A DNA stretch of 64,000 nucleotides from contig CANTFL010000873.1 of the NCBI GenBank assembly GCA_947650285.1, positions 217,421-281,420 on the forward strand. The letters are read 5' to 3'. The notes under the pieces are model-generated. The model searched no databases, was not told the DNA's origin, and saw only the letters and a list, made by a program, of their open reading frames with translations. Position 1 is the first letter of the stretch, and every line of letters starts with the position of its first letter. A program made the translations under genes and the position numbers. This document shows positions 33,848 through 44,644 of the stretch, one piece after another. Source of the stretch: Hyaloperonospora brassicae. Its lineage: Eukaryota; Oomycota; Peronosporomycetes; Peronosporales; Peronosporaceae.

Positions 33848-34811
33848 TTATTCGGCTTGCTCCAAGTAGTCCTTCACTTCTGCTGGCGTCAGCACATGGA
33901 ACTTCTTGTCTTCCTTGATGATGCCCACTTCAATGTTCGTCTCGTCCATCTGCAGCAAGTTGCGGCGTTAGTATGGAATACAACAAACCACACAGCGAAA
34001 CTCCGTATCGCTCCATTCATCTCGGTCCTACCTCTCCCTCAAATCCTTCACGAAGCGTCAGCAGCGCCGTGTGGATCGCATCTTCAATCTCCATGTCGTC
34101 ATTGTAACGCTGTCACGAAAAATAGTCACACATAAATAAGCATCAACATCCACGCTTGCTGCTGCTCGTCTCCCCCTTCCCAGTCAACACTTTATCCACG
34201 TACCCGCTCAAGAAACGTCTTTGCACTGACCGAGTCTTTGCCGATGGCTGTGGCTTTCCAGCCAAAGTACGCACCCGACGGATCAATCTGAAATAACTGC
34301 GGCCCATCGTCGTCGTAGCCCGCATACAGGATCGACACGCCAAATGGACGCACACCTCCCGACTGCGTAAACTCCTGCATCACCGCGGCAATCTCACGCA
34401 CGAGAATGCCAGCAGGAGCGTGCTCCTTGTACTTTTGAAAGTACGTCTGCGCCTTCTTGCGTGCTTTACGCACGAGGACGCGGTAATCCGGACCAAGTCC
34501 GCTGTACACAATGCCGGCAGGCTCCGAGAGGATGGAGATCTTCTTGTGCGAGGCTTCGTCCACGAGGATCGTCGGCAGTTTCTTCTCCGTAGCAATCACG
34601 ACGCCGTTTTTGCCTACAAAAGCGCACACATGAGCGATTGCGGCCTTCTTTTGGCAGTCTCGACAAGCAAAGAGCCAGGCAACAGCCTACATCGGATGCC
34701 CAGCGACGTCTTGCCGCCTGAATTCACAGCGTTGAGCGCGTATTCGATCTGCAAGAGCTTTCCCGACGGATTGAACGTCGTGAGACTGAACGAGTACGCC
34801 GAGTCTGCCAT
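33848..34811 (-). CDS. PSMA2: 20S proteasome subunit alpha type-2 (236 aa, 4 exons)
   Basis: Exons on the - strand: 34691-34811, 34204-34613, 34032-34109, 33848-33949 (introns 77, 94 and 82 bp), giving 236 aa against 234 in human alpha-2. Diagnostic stretches: [20 protein letters not shown] at the N-terminus, [54 protein letters not shown] and TPAEVKDYL near the end. Alpha subunits form the outer gated rings of the 20S core and have no protease activity. It is tail to tail with the rhomboid gene (273 bp between stops) and head to head with the DHHC gene. Confidence 0.95.
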
Positions 34812-35189
34812 CGGTGGTCACGCAGGGAGCACGACAGGTACGAGCGTGAAAACACTGCGGGATCCAACAAAAGAGACAGAGAGACAGAGAGAGAGAGCGT
34901 ATGTGAACAACTTTGCATGGCGCGTCGAGGGACAGCGAGAGAGTCGATCGCGAAACCCCATTCAGCCGTCTGGACGACGCGGTGCTTACCGTAGTCGAAA
35001 TCCTTTTCTAAGGGGGAGCGAGCGCGCGGGTGCACCGTGGATCGTGTGTGCCCAAAGACCGGTACAACATGAGGTTTTATTCGCCGTTCGCCGGGCGAAT
35101 AGACCACGGGCCGCAAGTCAGCTTTTTCTCGTTGGCCCAAGTAATGTTTTTTTTCATCCTTAGGACGTTACCCAAACCCCCCAACAGTG
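34812..35189. promoter_or_regulatory. Shared 378 bp upstream region of PSMA2 and the DHHC gene
   Basis: The two genes diverge from here, so this stretch probably works as a two-way promoter. It holds a purine (GA)-rich run at about 34872-34898. No clear oomycete Inr was seen on either side. Confidence 0.5.
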
Positions 35190-37020
35190 ATGGCAACGGC
35201 TCCATTAAGCCGTCTGCGGGACTACGTCTTGTATGAGCGCAACCCTATTGTCCAGGTGCGACTATCGCAAGCTGCGTCCGCGCCTGTGGTCGTGTCAGGT
35301 CTGACGTTTTTCTCCTGCTATGTGCGACCGTCTGGCTGAGGCAGGTCGTCTACTTTGGAGCCATGGGCGCGTGTTACTACTTTTATTTACAAGAAGCTCA
35401 CCCGGTACTACCGAATGAATACGTCGCTTGGTATCACAAGTACGGACCTTTCATTTGTAATGCAATGATGGAGACATACGTCGTGCTTGCCATCGTCATC
35501 ATTAGGATCTTCTCGTTTGCTATTGTATTATATTACCATTATTGCTCTTGCGATTCGTATGATTATGTGTGTCATTGTTATTATAGGGGTATTATCGGCA
35601 AAGGAGTCAAGCTGAGCTCTCTTGTCCTAATTGCTGTTACTGGTGGTGGTGGTGGTGTAGATGGTTGGCGACGACGCTGTTTGTCGCGTCACTGGCACTG
35701 TATGTGCTCATGTGCTTGAGCGATCCCGGGATCATCCGGAGCGACAACATCCATGAGCTGAAGCAGTATGTGAACCATCCCGTGATGTTTCCGGAGATGA
35801 AGTACTGTCGCACATGCAAGACGTTGAAGTGAGTACGACTCGATTGCCGACATTTGGCGGAATCGTCGTGCCATTCTAACGTGTTGTGCGTGCGCCGTCG
35901 TTTGTCGCAGACTGCCGCGGTCCAAGCATTGCCGCATGTGCAATCACTGCGTCGGCCGGTTCGACCACCAGTAGGTGCTTGAAAGCGTTCTACGGGCGTG
36001 TGTTGTATCTACGAGAATAACTAGTGGTTCTGACAATGCTTTGTGCTGCACAGTTGCAGTGAGTGTGAACGAGTTGGCGAGAACATGCTGTAGGCGTTAC
36101 TTTGTTGCCATGAATCCTTACGCTATGATGTCTGTTGCCGCGTCGCACAAAGTCTGGTTCAATGGATGTGTTGGGGAGAAGAACTACAAATACTTTTTGT
36201 TGTACTTGGTGGTCCGTCAATTGCTATCGTTCGTGCTTGCTGACAACGGCTCCAGCACTCACTAAATTTGTCCTCTTTGCATTGTCTTTGTATTTACGTG
36301 AGCAGGTCCAACTCGCAGTCGGTCTTGAAGGTTTGTTCATCACCAGCAGCGTTATTCTTGTCCAGGTACGTCTAGATTGGCGATGTGATGTTGACAATAA
36401 GTGACACTCGTTGCGGTCAAATGAACGCAGACGAGTGACTTGCTCGCCTCACGCGGCGTAAGAATGGACGATGTCGACAGGGCAGATATTGCCAAGATCA
36501 TGCAGTCTTTGATTGCTGTACGTTGCTGTTGTAGTGCATCATTGTGACGTCTCTATTGCGGTATGCGGCTAACCTGTGTATGTCGTTACAGAACAACCAA
36601 GCGCTGGGGTTCGTCTCTGCTATGTGCCTCATGACCAGCGTCATACTCTGGGTGTTCATTTTGATGCAGTTGAAGCGCATTGCGCTGAACGAAACCGCGA
36701 ACGAATCGTTCAAACGCGAAGATTTGCGCGAGGAAGCGAATCTCGACGGTGAGACGTCAGGTCGTCACATGTTTCACTTCCTCTACAAGCGGCTGACGTT
36801 CCGGCAGCGTCCAAAGTCTTCCGTGCCGCGTCGTGAGCTCCGCACGACGTTAGACGCGTCTTGGGGAGGTCTCTTTTCACCAGACACCATCTTGAACACT
36901 GAAGAAAGGTACTCTGTGGACGACGTGAACTTTAACCCGTATAGACTCGGCTCGTTCAAGGCGAACTTGCTTGACGCGCTCTGCTTCAGCGGTCGCTGCA
37001 ATAAGGACAAAGCGAATTGA
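35190..37020 (+). CDS. DHHC-type protein S-acyltransferase (342 aa, 9 exons)
   Basis: Exons: 35190-35255, 35345-35439, 35661-35828, 35911-35970, 36054-36058, 36153-36211, 36306-36365, 36431-36517, 36592-37020; total 343 codons. The cysteine-rich domain reads YCRTCKTLKLPRSKHCRMCN..CVGRF followed by D128-H-H-C131, then IWFNGCVGEKNYKYF. Cys131, which takes up the acyl group in this family, is encoded by the 5-nt exon. DHHC-Ile-Trp in place of DHHC-Pro-Trp also occurs in some animal DHHC enzymes. Membrane segments are seen in exons 2-3, 6-7 and early exon 9 (LGFVSAMCLMTSVILWVFIL). The tail after about residue 220 is charged and probably cytosolic. The exact donor of exon 6 (36209 or 36212) is uncertain. 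Confidence 0.85.
36054..36058 (+). other. 5-nt microexon carrying the catalytic Cys codon of the DHHC gene
   Basis: TTGCA lies between ...GCACAG and GTGAGTGTG. With CA from the exon before and TC from the exon after it gives CAT-TGC-ATC (His-Cys-Ile). Without it the frame is lost and the Cys is missing. No other in-frame joining of the flanking exons was found. Confidence 0.7.
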
Positions 37021-37232
37021 GGTACACGTCAAGCAGAGTTGCAAATGCGACACTGGTGTATAGCCATAGAAAGCCCAGCATAGATTCAAGCACAGCAGCC
37101 GCGACCATCTTCTTACCGAAGGAGGCGTTGCAATCAACAAGGAGCACCACCAGCGATGGTTCGATCTCGATTCGCTTCAGCGTCTTTGCTTTTGCTGTAC
37201 TACGATTGCATAATGTGCTGGTTTGCCGCCGA

Positions 37233-38375
37233 CTAGAGTGACGCGCTGCTTCGAGCCGATTCGCCCAAGCCCGAGAGTGTTTTGTTCATGCTGATCGTCG
37301 CTTGGACGGAATGCACTGCTGCTCGGAATTTCTTGCGGGCGTGGAATCGTCGGAGCTCCGTCATTGCGCTGGTGAGCGGCACGGTCGCGACATCTGTGCC
37401 AGTGATCCAGTGATGCTCCAGCAACTCTCCGGCCGTCGCGCGGTCTTTGGGGTTCACGACGAGCATCTTGGAGATAAACTCCTTGGCGTCCGTCGACACA
37501 TTGTCCCAATACGGCGAGTCGTAGTAGTACTTGCCTTTGCGAATCTTCTTGAAGAGCACCGACTGCGACTCGTCGTGAAAAGGGGGGTACCCTGCTAGCA
37601 AAATGTATGTGATGATGCCGATGCTCCAGATATCCACGGGCTTGCCGTACGACGCGCCTTCCAAGATCTCGGGCGCGACGTACCCGGGCGTGCCACACGT
37701 TGTCGCCAGGCCCGCGTCGTCTTTCGAGACGGTCTTGGCGAACCCAAAGTCGGCGAGTTTAATACTCGCGTCATCGTCGGCCGACAAGAGCAGCAGATTC
37801 TCTGGTTTCAAGTCGCGGTGCACGACGTTCTGGTCGTGGCAGTACTTGATAGCGCCCAAGAGGATCTTGACCAAGTCGCGCGCTTCTTTCTCCGTGTAGA
37901 ACGTCTTTTGCACGATGCGGTCAAAGAGTTCGCCGCCACTGATGAACTCCGTGACGAGGTAGTAGTACTCGGGCTCGAGGAACACCTCTTCGAGGGTCAT
38001 GATGTTTGGGTGTTTCAGCTGTTGCAAGATCGCGACTTCGAATTGAATCGCAGCGTCGTCGTCTTTCGACAAGTCCGAGCGCTTGATGCACTTGATGGCC
38101 ACTCTGTGCTTCGAGTGGATGTGCATGCTCTCGCGCACGACCGAGTAGGACCCTGAGCCAATGACTTTGCCAAGGGTGTACGAATCCGTCACTTTGGGTT
38201 TGCGTTGGTGGGGTCCCCCGCGCGGCGTCGAGAGGGACGCAGTGGCAACCGACTGGTCGTTTACGACTGCATCGTTCGCTGCTTTGTCTTTCGATGGCGA
38301 GTGACGCGCGTGGCTGCTACTGCTACTGCTGCTGCAGTGGTTGAAACACTTGTAGAAGCAGTCGAAGCAGCGCAT
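37233..38375 (-). CDS. Calcium/calmodulin-dependent-type Ser/Thr protein kinase (380 aa)
   Basis: Single-exon kinase with the full set of motifs: glycine loop GSGSYSVV (73-80), VAIK with Lys95, Glu113, HRDLKPEN with catalytic Asp188, DFG with Asp209, TTCGTPGYVAPE activation segment, and DIWSIGIITYILLAGYPPF. The overall match is to the CaMK group (CaMKI-like). After the kinase fold, LRRFHARKKFRAAVHSVQ looks like an autoinhibitory and calmodulin-binding helix. The N-terminus (Cys 3, 6, 10 and 14, then seven Ser) is a good site for S-acylation and membrane anchoring, though this is inferred. It runs towards the DHHC gene; 212 bp lie between the stops. Confidence 0.92.
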   Translation of the reverse strand: MRCFDCFYKCFNHCSSSSSSSHARHSPSKDKAANDAVVNDQSVATASLSTPRGGPHQRKPKVTDSYTLGKVIGSGSYSVVRESMHIHSKHRVAIKCIKRSDLSKDDDAAIQFEVAILQQLKHPNIMTLEEVFLEPEYYYLVTEFISGGELFDRIVQKTFYTEKEARDLVKILLGAIKYCHDQNVVHRDLKPENLLLLSADDDASIKLADFGFAKTVSKDDAGLATTCGTPGYVAPEILEGASYGKPVDIWSIGIITYILLAGYPPFHDESQSVLFKKIRKGKYYYDSPYWDNVSTDAKEFISKMLVVNPKDRATAGELLEHHWITGTDVATVPLTSAMTELRRFHARKKFRAAVHSVQATISMNKTLSGLGESARSSASL

Positions 38376-40440
38376 GTTGCGACGACGGCGGTTGGATAAT
38401 GGAGGGGCTCAGTGGGAGCGAGACAAACAACAGCCCCATCGATGGAGGAGAGCGAGAGAGAGATATCTAACCCCTTACACGCGAGACGAAATAAATCAGA
38501 CAACGTGGGGGGGGGGCAGACCGATGTGGGTTTTCCGGTATCTCATATATTGTCGGTGAGGCTGAACGGTCAGGATGGATAGAGAGAAAGAAGGGGCAAT
38601 GGTGGGCTTTTGCACAGATGGCAGCGAGGATGCGGCTCGCGATGGAGAAGTCGTTGACACGGGCGTGGGAATGTGGACGATCTTCGATGCACGGAAGACA
38701 AAGACGAAAGTGAGTGCAAACGTCTGTCATGCACGTAAAGATGAACTCTTTCAAACAAAAAATCATTGGCATGTACCTCAATGGCTGGCGCGAACTGGCA
38801 GGTCGTCGTGAGACGATAGTCCTTGGCTCCTGTCGGACAACGAGTACCCGAGTACCGGAAGCCGAAATTGAGAACGGGAGGAACACTCGTGTCGTTGTGT
38901 ACGCTGCTACGGCAAAGGACCAAAAGTATGCTTGTTACCTTCTCGATATGGAATACGTTCAATACGGAGAGTAAATGTCGTCGCCGCGCGCAATGGCAGA
39001 AGCCCTGTCTTGCATCTTCTCGTTGGGGTGCATTATCGCGCAAGGCGATAGTTAGCTTACCCTCTCACGTGTTCATCCGCGACAACATTGACCTGACCGG
39101 TTCGCCAACTGGTTCTATTATATGCGGTAGAAGCTGAGACAAATACTAAAGCTTCTTCGTCTACTCACTGTTGCTAGGGTGTCGTCACGGTAGCTCTCAA
39201 GCGCCGGAAGAGCCAAGCAAGTCAACAATACTGCATCGCATCGCTCATCACGAGTCAATTTAGTTTCACATTCACGGCAGCGAAGGATGTGCTTGGCCGA
39301 CGTGGTGACAACTTTTTACAAATGATTATATCTTGATGCCATCGTACGGGGTAAAATCGACGTCAGCCAACGTACCGCGTACCTGACCAAACGGACAAGA
39401 ATACCTCGTCAGCTGTGAAGGCCATCTATCGCAAAAAGAGTGGGAGCTTGACGAGAAAAGCAAATGAGACGATGGACAAACTTAAGCGACCAATGTTGCA
39501 AACAAGGATTTAATGGACATTTCAGGCCCGCAAGACGCAAAACGCCTGTAGATCTCAAGGACGGAGCTTTGCAAGGGAGTTGCTGAAGAAATGAAAAGCA
39601 GAAGAAGTCCTAGACTACCGGATGCGGTTGTAGTAAAGGATGCGGGAGCGCATGATGATCATGTTGTTTAATGAGGTATGTGTAATGCTAAGAAGCAATT
39701 GATACGTGGTGAGGTCTTAACCTCAAGCCGACTTCTACTTCTCTGCAGAAAGCTCAGCTAGAATCAATTTACACACCGCACTCGAACGCAAGCCACACGT
39801 AAGAGATGCCTCGTTACTAGCTATCGCCTGTCGACAGCTGGAGTCGGTCAAAATGAGCGATATACCTTCGAAGCGGGCGGATTCTACGTCTTGCGCATTA
39901 ATTGCGAGGAGCACGTACATGAAAATAGGACGATCGGAATGCAATTGAAAAGAAGCGACATACGAATGCCTCGTCGCCGCACTAGCGCCTACTTGTGTCT
40001 GGATACTATATGCTGTGCCTGCTGGTGAGATCGCGTCATATGCTTAACGAAGCAAGTAAGCAAGTGGAGTAAGCACTGCTCGTACTTGGCATAGCTATGT
40101 ATGTGCACAAAATGAGTCTAGGCTTTGGATGCAACCAACCCTTTCTCTAAGCTTGCTCACATTTAGTTGCCATAAGAGCAAGTAGACAAAAAGTGCCAAA
40201 GTAGAATATGCTTCGAGCAACAACGTTTGGCTTACATGAGAAACGAGCGCATGAGTGAACATTCGGAATGCCGACGTGCTAGGACATACGCGACGGTCGT
40301 CCAGCTATGCCGCACGAAGGGGCCTGATATTCTTGTCCTTACTCGTCCGAATCAAACAGATGCTAGAAAAAGACAAGCAGAGCTTTACTTGAAGTTCACA
40401 AGACAGAGACACTCTAATGCGTCAATTTAATCATACCTTG
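38376..40440. other. Region upstream of the kinase, no gene recognised
   Basis: Contains a G-run near 38505-38516 and GA-rich sequence at 38449-38464 in the probable kinase promoter. ORFs up to 157 codons occur on both strands of 38467-39137 but overlap each other without recognisable domains. Confidence 0.5.
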
Positions 40441-41116
40441 TCGACACTTGCGCCTAGCTCCTTTCCTCCCTCCTTTTGTTGCTCTACTCCTTCGTCATCG
40501 TCCGCCTTATCAACTTTCGTCCCAACTAGAATTGTCTTGGCCTATCTGTTCCATTCTCGGTCGGGTAGGGGGGCAACGCCCTCCCGAAAGGCTTGAGCTA
40601 GCTGCTTCTTGCTCAGGCCTCCGACGGGTGCTTCGCGGCAATTGTCAGTTTTAGACGGGTGCCGCCTCTCTCTAGCCGCTCTCCTCCCAGCCGCCAGCCA
40701 AGCCGCCACGATGTGCGCCGCCACGCCGGACGCCTCGAAGTCCCGGCATCGCCGCTTAGGTACGCTCGCGTCATCCTTTGTTTCCGGTGCAAGCAACAGG
40801 GACCCTCCCTGGGTCCTGTTGACAAGACAGACTTTCAAGGGATCGAAGCAAGAAACCTACCGCTGGACAATGCCGTCGACTGGCCCCGGATCTGTACTTC
40901 CTTTGCCACTGTGCACAGGATCGTGCAGCCTGGAAGGTCTTCAGCGCGGCAGGGTCCATGAAGCGCCGCTTCATGGACCCTGGCGAGAGTATAGAGAAAT
41001 ATTGCGAAGGAGAGATAACCCGGCGCATGCGGAAGTTAAGCCACTTTGGTGGCACGACGGCTCGCGTAACGCGTTCACAATACAATACAAAATCTGTTCC
41101 AGCTGTCCGGTCTACC
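40441..41116 (+). other. Possible coding remnant of unknown type left of element D
   Basis: Several frames in 40609-41150 look protein-like in turn (SRHRRLGTLASSFVSGAS, then KRRFMDPGESIEKYCEGEI in another frame), which suggests a decayed gene or repeat with frameshifts. I do not recognise the family. Element D is inserted at its right end. Confidence 0.35.
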
Positions 41117-41121
41117 CTGTC

Positions 41122-41660
41122 TGTAGCGGAGCTACACAGCTCCTTAAGATAGAGGAAGACTTTAACGCTCTCACGAGCAACTTTGGTTCAGAGAACCCGA
41201 CTTAGAGAGTCAACAGCTCAGAGAGCTAAGGTTTTGGTTCAGAGAACCCGACTCAGAGAGTCAACAAGCTCAGAGAGCTTACGGTCCCCGTTCCAGAGAG
41301 ACCAAACGATTCAAACGAATCACAGCACAGAGTGCTCGAGGACAAGCTACCTTTACAGGCGTTGCTTTTGTCCTCCCGATCAAAGACGCCTCGTAAGGCA
41401 CGTGTCTCTTATTGATCAAAAGGGGAACTGAATTTTATTTCTTCTTTAAACCTAAAGAACACCATAGAACAATATACTTAACCTAGTCACTAAGGTTCAA
41501 AGTAAAACCTCTCTAAAGATCTCGTAATCAATTGTTGACAGACATCAGTCTTCAACAATTGATACAATCACTGTGTTCTAAAATTACTTTATAGGGTACC
41601 CCCTCTCTTGTGTGCACCACACCTATCGTCAACTACCAGTCGACGTGTAACCCCGTTACA
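41122..41660 (-). repeat. 3' LTR of element D (539 bp, with internal duplication)
   Basis: On the + strand it runs from TGTAGCGGAGCTACA to CCCCGTTACA. It is 51 bp longer than the 5' LTR because the block with GGTTCAGAGAACC and the following small hairpins is present twice (about 41183-41280). The purine tract GGGGAGGG on the - strand (+ strand CCCTCCCC at 41661-41668) fits a polypurine tract. Confidence 0.9.
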
Positions 41661-41766
41661 CCCTCCCCGACCAGACTGACGTTACCACAAAACGTCAATC
41701 GGTTTCTTTCCTCGAAGAGGTCGGTGTGTGTGCGCTTAACCTCACGGTGGCAAAACACGAAACATC

Positions 41767-42996
41767 ATGGCATCGCCACCCAACGAGTCTCGAACTCTTT
41801 CCTCCTACCTCGGTCTTAATGAGGATGTGGGCTATGGTAGTGATACCAGTGTCCCTGGAGATGAAGGGATATCGTCCCACTCCGCTGTATCTGAGGCTCG
41901 ACCTCAAACAGCACCGAATCCGTTCGTTAGACGTGGTGTTACCACAGCGCCAGGGGCGCAGCATCATACAAAAGATGCAGATGAGAACATCATCACAAAC
42001 CCGCTCGACGAGCAACAGGATTTAACCCTCCAGCGTGAGGAGTGTGCTCTTCGTCGCACTCATACCCAGACGGTTATTCAAAACCGGAGTGGTTACGTGT
42101 TCACAACACCTGACGTGGAGCAACGCCTCCGTCAAAAGGAAGGCCGTAGTCTTTCAACATGGGCCATGGGCCCCGAGGCTACGTCGCCCGAAGATATAGC
42201 CGTTCGTCAGGCTCTAAATGAGAGATATCTCGAACCATTCTTTACCACACAAGGTCAGTACCGCGCGCATCTTGAGAGCTTGTCTCGTTGTGTCTCGATT
42301 CGACCGATTAAGGGCGTGCCCATCTTGTTGTTCGCTGGCGAACTGCCCGAGGAGGAGGACAATCAGTTCATCCGTTGGGTGTATCGCAAGCGACACCTTA
42401 GCAGTGTGCCAGCGCTGCGGGCCAGCGCCGATGTGGCCGACGTTCGGTTGGAACGAAAGCTTCGGTTCGATTATGCCAAACTCAAGGCCAGAGGCCAGTT
42501 GCGTACACGTACGCGTTATGCTCCTGCTACAATGGTAGCCACAGGTCACGACCCCAATGTGCGGAGCAACACACGGCCCCCCACCACTATTGGTGAGAAG
42601 CGTTCTCGTTCGCAAGGCGACCCTGGCCACGATGTTCCAAAACATCCACGGCGTAAGGGCAGTCCTGCCGAAGGGGTATCTCATACTCCCACGAGTTCTC
42701 CGACTCCGGGTACCCTCGCCACTTCACCAGATACTGGTATTGGCCACGATGACGACGTTGCTGAAGGATTTTCTCCACATGGAACTGGTGGTTCCCTTGC
42801 TCATCGAGCAGCGTCGGTGGTGGTCGGGGTACCGAAGGAGGAGCATGAGAAGGTGCTCCGTGAGCTGAGTGGTCTCCGAGAGACATTAGGTAAGACCCAG
42901 AATGAACTCGGCGCGATGCAAGCCCGTGTTCAGGCGTTGGAGTTGACCTTAGCCCGTGTGGATGGTCAGCTTGACCTCCTGGTTCGGATGCAATAG
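41767..42996 (+). CDS. Antisense ORF of family 2 (409 aa), product unknown
   Basis: ATG 107 nt inside the 3' LTR, running against pol. N-terminal ~110 residues are Ser/Asp/Gln-rich. A middle part (about 115-270) contains TWAMGPEATSPEDIAVRQAL and GELPEEEDNQFIRWVYRKRHL. Then a basic Pro/Ser-rich linker with GEKRSRS and KHPRRKG, and a C-terminal coiled coil (about 357-409, LRELSGLRETLGKTQNEL...). It has the plan of the family 1 antisense protein without evident sequence identity. The last 410 bp overlap the chromodomain end of pol. No known family recognised. Confidence 0.72.
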   Translation: MASPPNESRTLSSYLGLNEDVGYGSDTSVPGDEGISSHSAVSEARPQTAPNPFVRRGVTTAPGAQHHTKDADENIITNPLDEQQDLTLQREECALRRTHTQTVIQNRSGYVFTTPDVEQRLRQKEGRSLSTWAMGPEATSPEDIAVRQALNERYLEPFFTTQGQYRAHLESLSRCVSIRPIKGVPILLFAGELPEEEDNQFIRWVYRKRHLSSVPALRASADVADVRLERKLRFDYAKLKARGQLRTRTRYAPATMVATGHDPNVRSNTRPPTTIGEKRSRSQGDPGHDVPKHPRRKGSPAEGVSHTPTSSPTPGTLATSPDTGIGHDDDVAEGFSPHGTGGSLAHRAASVVVGVPKEEHEKVLRELSGLRETLGKTQNELGAMQARVQALELTLARVDGQLDLLVRMQ

Positions 42997-44632
42997 TCGA
43001 CGTCAAGGCCTTATTTCCAGGCGCAAGCGCCTCCGAGTTCACATGGGACGGGTCCCGATAAGGCTTAAGCAAGCCAACGTAGAAAACTGGGTGCGTGCAC
43101 AGTTTGCGCGGAAGGTTGAGCGTGTACGCCAATCCCTTCTTAGCGATGACCGTGAACGGCCCAATGAAGCGCGGACGCAACTTTGTCTTGAAGACAGCAG
43201 AGACTACATTTGTAGGTAGGTCTTCAGCATTGAGTAGAACTTGGTCTCCGACCTTATAACGTTCAATACATCCTCTGCCTTTAACATCAGCTTGCTCCTT
43301 TTGTCTATCGAATCTATCAGCCAGTGCATCACGCACGTGTCGTAACACATTCAAGCGCGTTGCAAGAAACTCGCTTACCTGTTTGTGAACAGTAGCAGGG
43401 CTGATATCTGCAAGCCGATCGGCCATCTCTCCCCCACCAAGCCCTGAAACACGCAGTGGTAGCGTTAACGGAACGCGAGGGTGTGTGAGACCGTTCACGT
43501 AGAACGGAGTAAAGCCTGTAGAGGCGTGAACAGCGTTGTTCAACGCTAACTCAACAACAGGAAGCATTGAACACCAACGTTTTGGTGTATTAGCGCAAAC
43601 ACTGCGTAATATGTCACCGATAACGCGATTGACTCGCCCGGTTTGACCATCGGTCTGCGGGTGATCCGCCGTGGACATGTCCAAACGTGTGCCGAGCACC
43701 TTGAAGATGGACTTCCAAAACTTCCCAGTGAAGCGAGGATCTCTGTCAGAGACTATTGCCACAGGCAAGCCGTGTTGTCGAAACACTCTATCGATAAACA
43801 GCGTAGCTGTACCTTCACCATCAATGGTATCTGGTACAGCCGCCAAGTGAGTCATCTTGCTCAAACGGTCAACAAAGACCACAATACCCGTATTGCCTTG
43901 CACATCTTTAGGCAGACCAAACATGAAATCCATGCTGATGGACTCCCAGCACCCAGAGGGTATAGGGAGACTAGCGAGCGGCGCAGCCGCATGAGCTGAG
44001 GGTTTCACCCGTTGACACGCTTCGCACGTACGCACGTATGTGCTTACCCATTTGTAAAGGTTGGGCCACCAATAGTATTGGCTCACGGAGCTATATGTCT
44101 TCTCTCGACCGAGATGACCGCTCACCGCAGTATCATGCGCCTCATAGAGGATGCGATACTTCAATTCCTCATCATGAGGGACAAAGATACGAGGAGTATC
44201 CTCCATATCTGTGCTATAGCACAACAGGCCTTGATCGATAAAGTATCGATGTAGGCTCGCACGCAAACGTGCCGACAATTTAATGTCTGATTCGTTAAAC
44301 TCTTCGCTCCCCAGAGCACGTAGCAAAGCTACACAATGTTCATCTTTGGCATATGCCGAACGAATGAGGTCTGTGACCGATGATGACAGAGTCGTAACAT
44401 GAGCAAGCTCAAAGTCAGGCCTACGTGACAACGCATCAGCCAAAGCATTCTGCTTGCCCGGATTGTACTTCACCTCGAAGTTGTATTCAGCAAAGAATGA
44501 GAGCCAACGAGCCATTCGCTGAGAGAGGTGAGGTGACTGGGTCGCAGTGCGTGATGACGCATGATCTGTATAGATCACAAAAGGCTTTGAGCCAAGCAGA
44601 TGAACTCTGAATTTGACTAAAGCATACTTCAT
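42587..44632 (-). pseudogene. Element D RNase H end, integrase and chromodomain (681 codons)
   Basis: In order: the rest of RNase H (YTDHASSRTATQSPHLSQRM, NALADALSRRPDF), integrase HHCC (HLGREKTY..CEACQRVKPS), DDE core (MDFMFGLPKD, VSDRDPRF, DGQTGRVNR with the usual E replaced by G), integrase C-terminus (FIGPFTVIAKKGLAYTLNLP), a Pro/Ser-rich linker and a chromodomain (FHVEKIL...YLVKWRGYPESENSWE). The G in place of the third catalytic acidic residue would inactivate this copy. Same frame as the RT part, separated by TAA 44645-44647. Confidence 0.87.
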
Positions 44633-44644
44633 CGCAAGTAGCTC

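Noticed and set aside
35640..35660. GGT repeat as coding Gly run in the DHHC gene
   Set aside because: It lies at the 3' end of an intron; the reading needed for WLATTLFVASLALYVL starts after the AG at 35659-35660.
38467..39137. Several ORFs of 80-157 codons as a gene upstream of the kinase
   Set aside because: They overlap in many frames, have low-complexity or no motifs, and lie where the kinase promoter should be.
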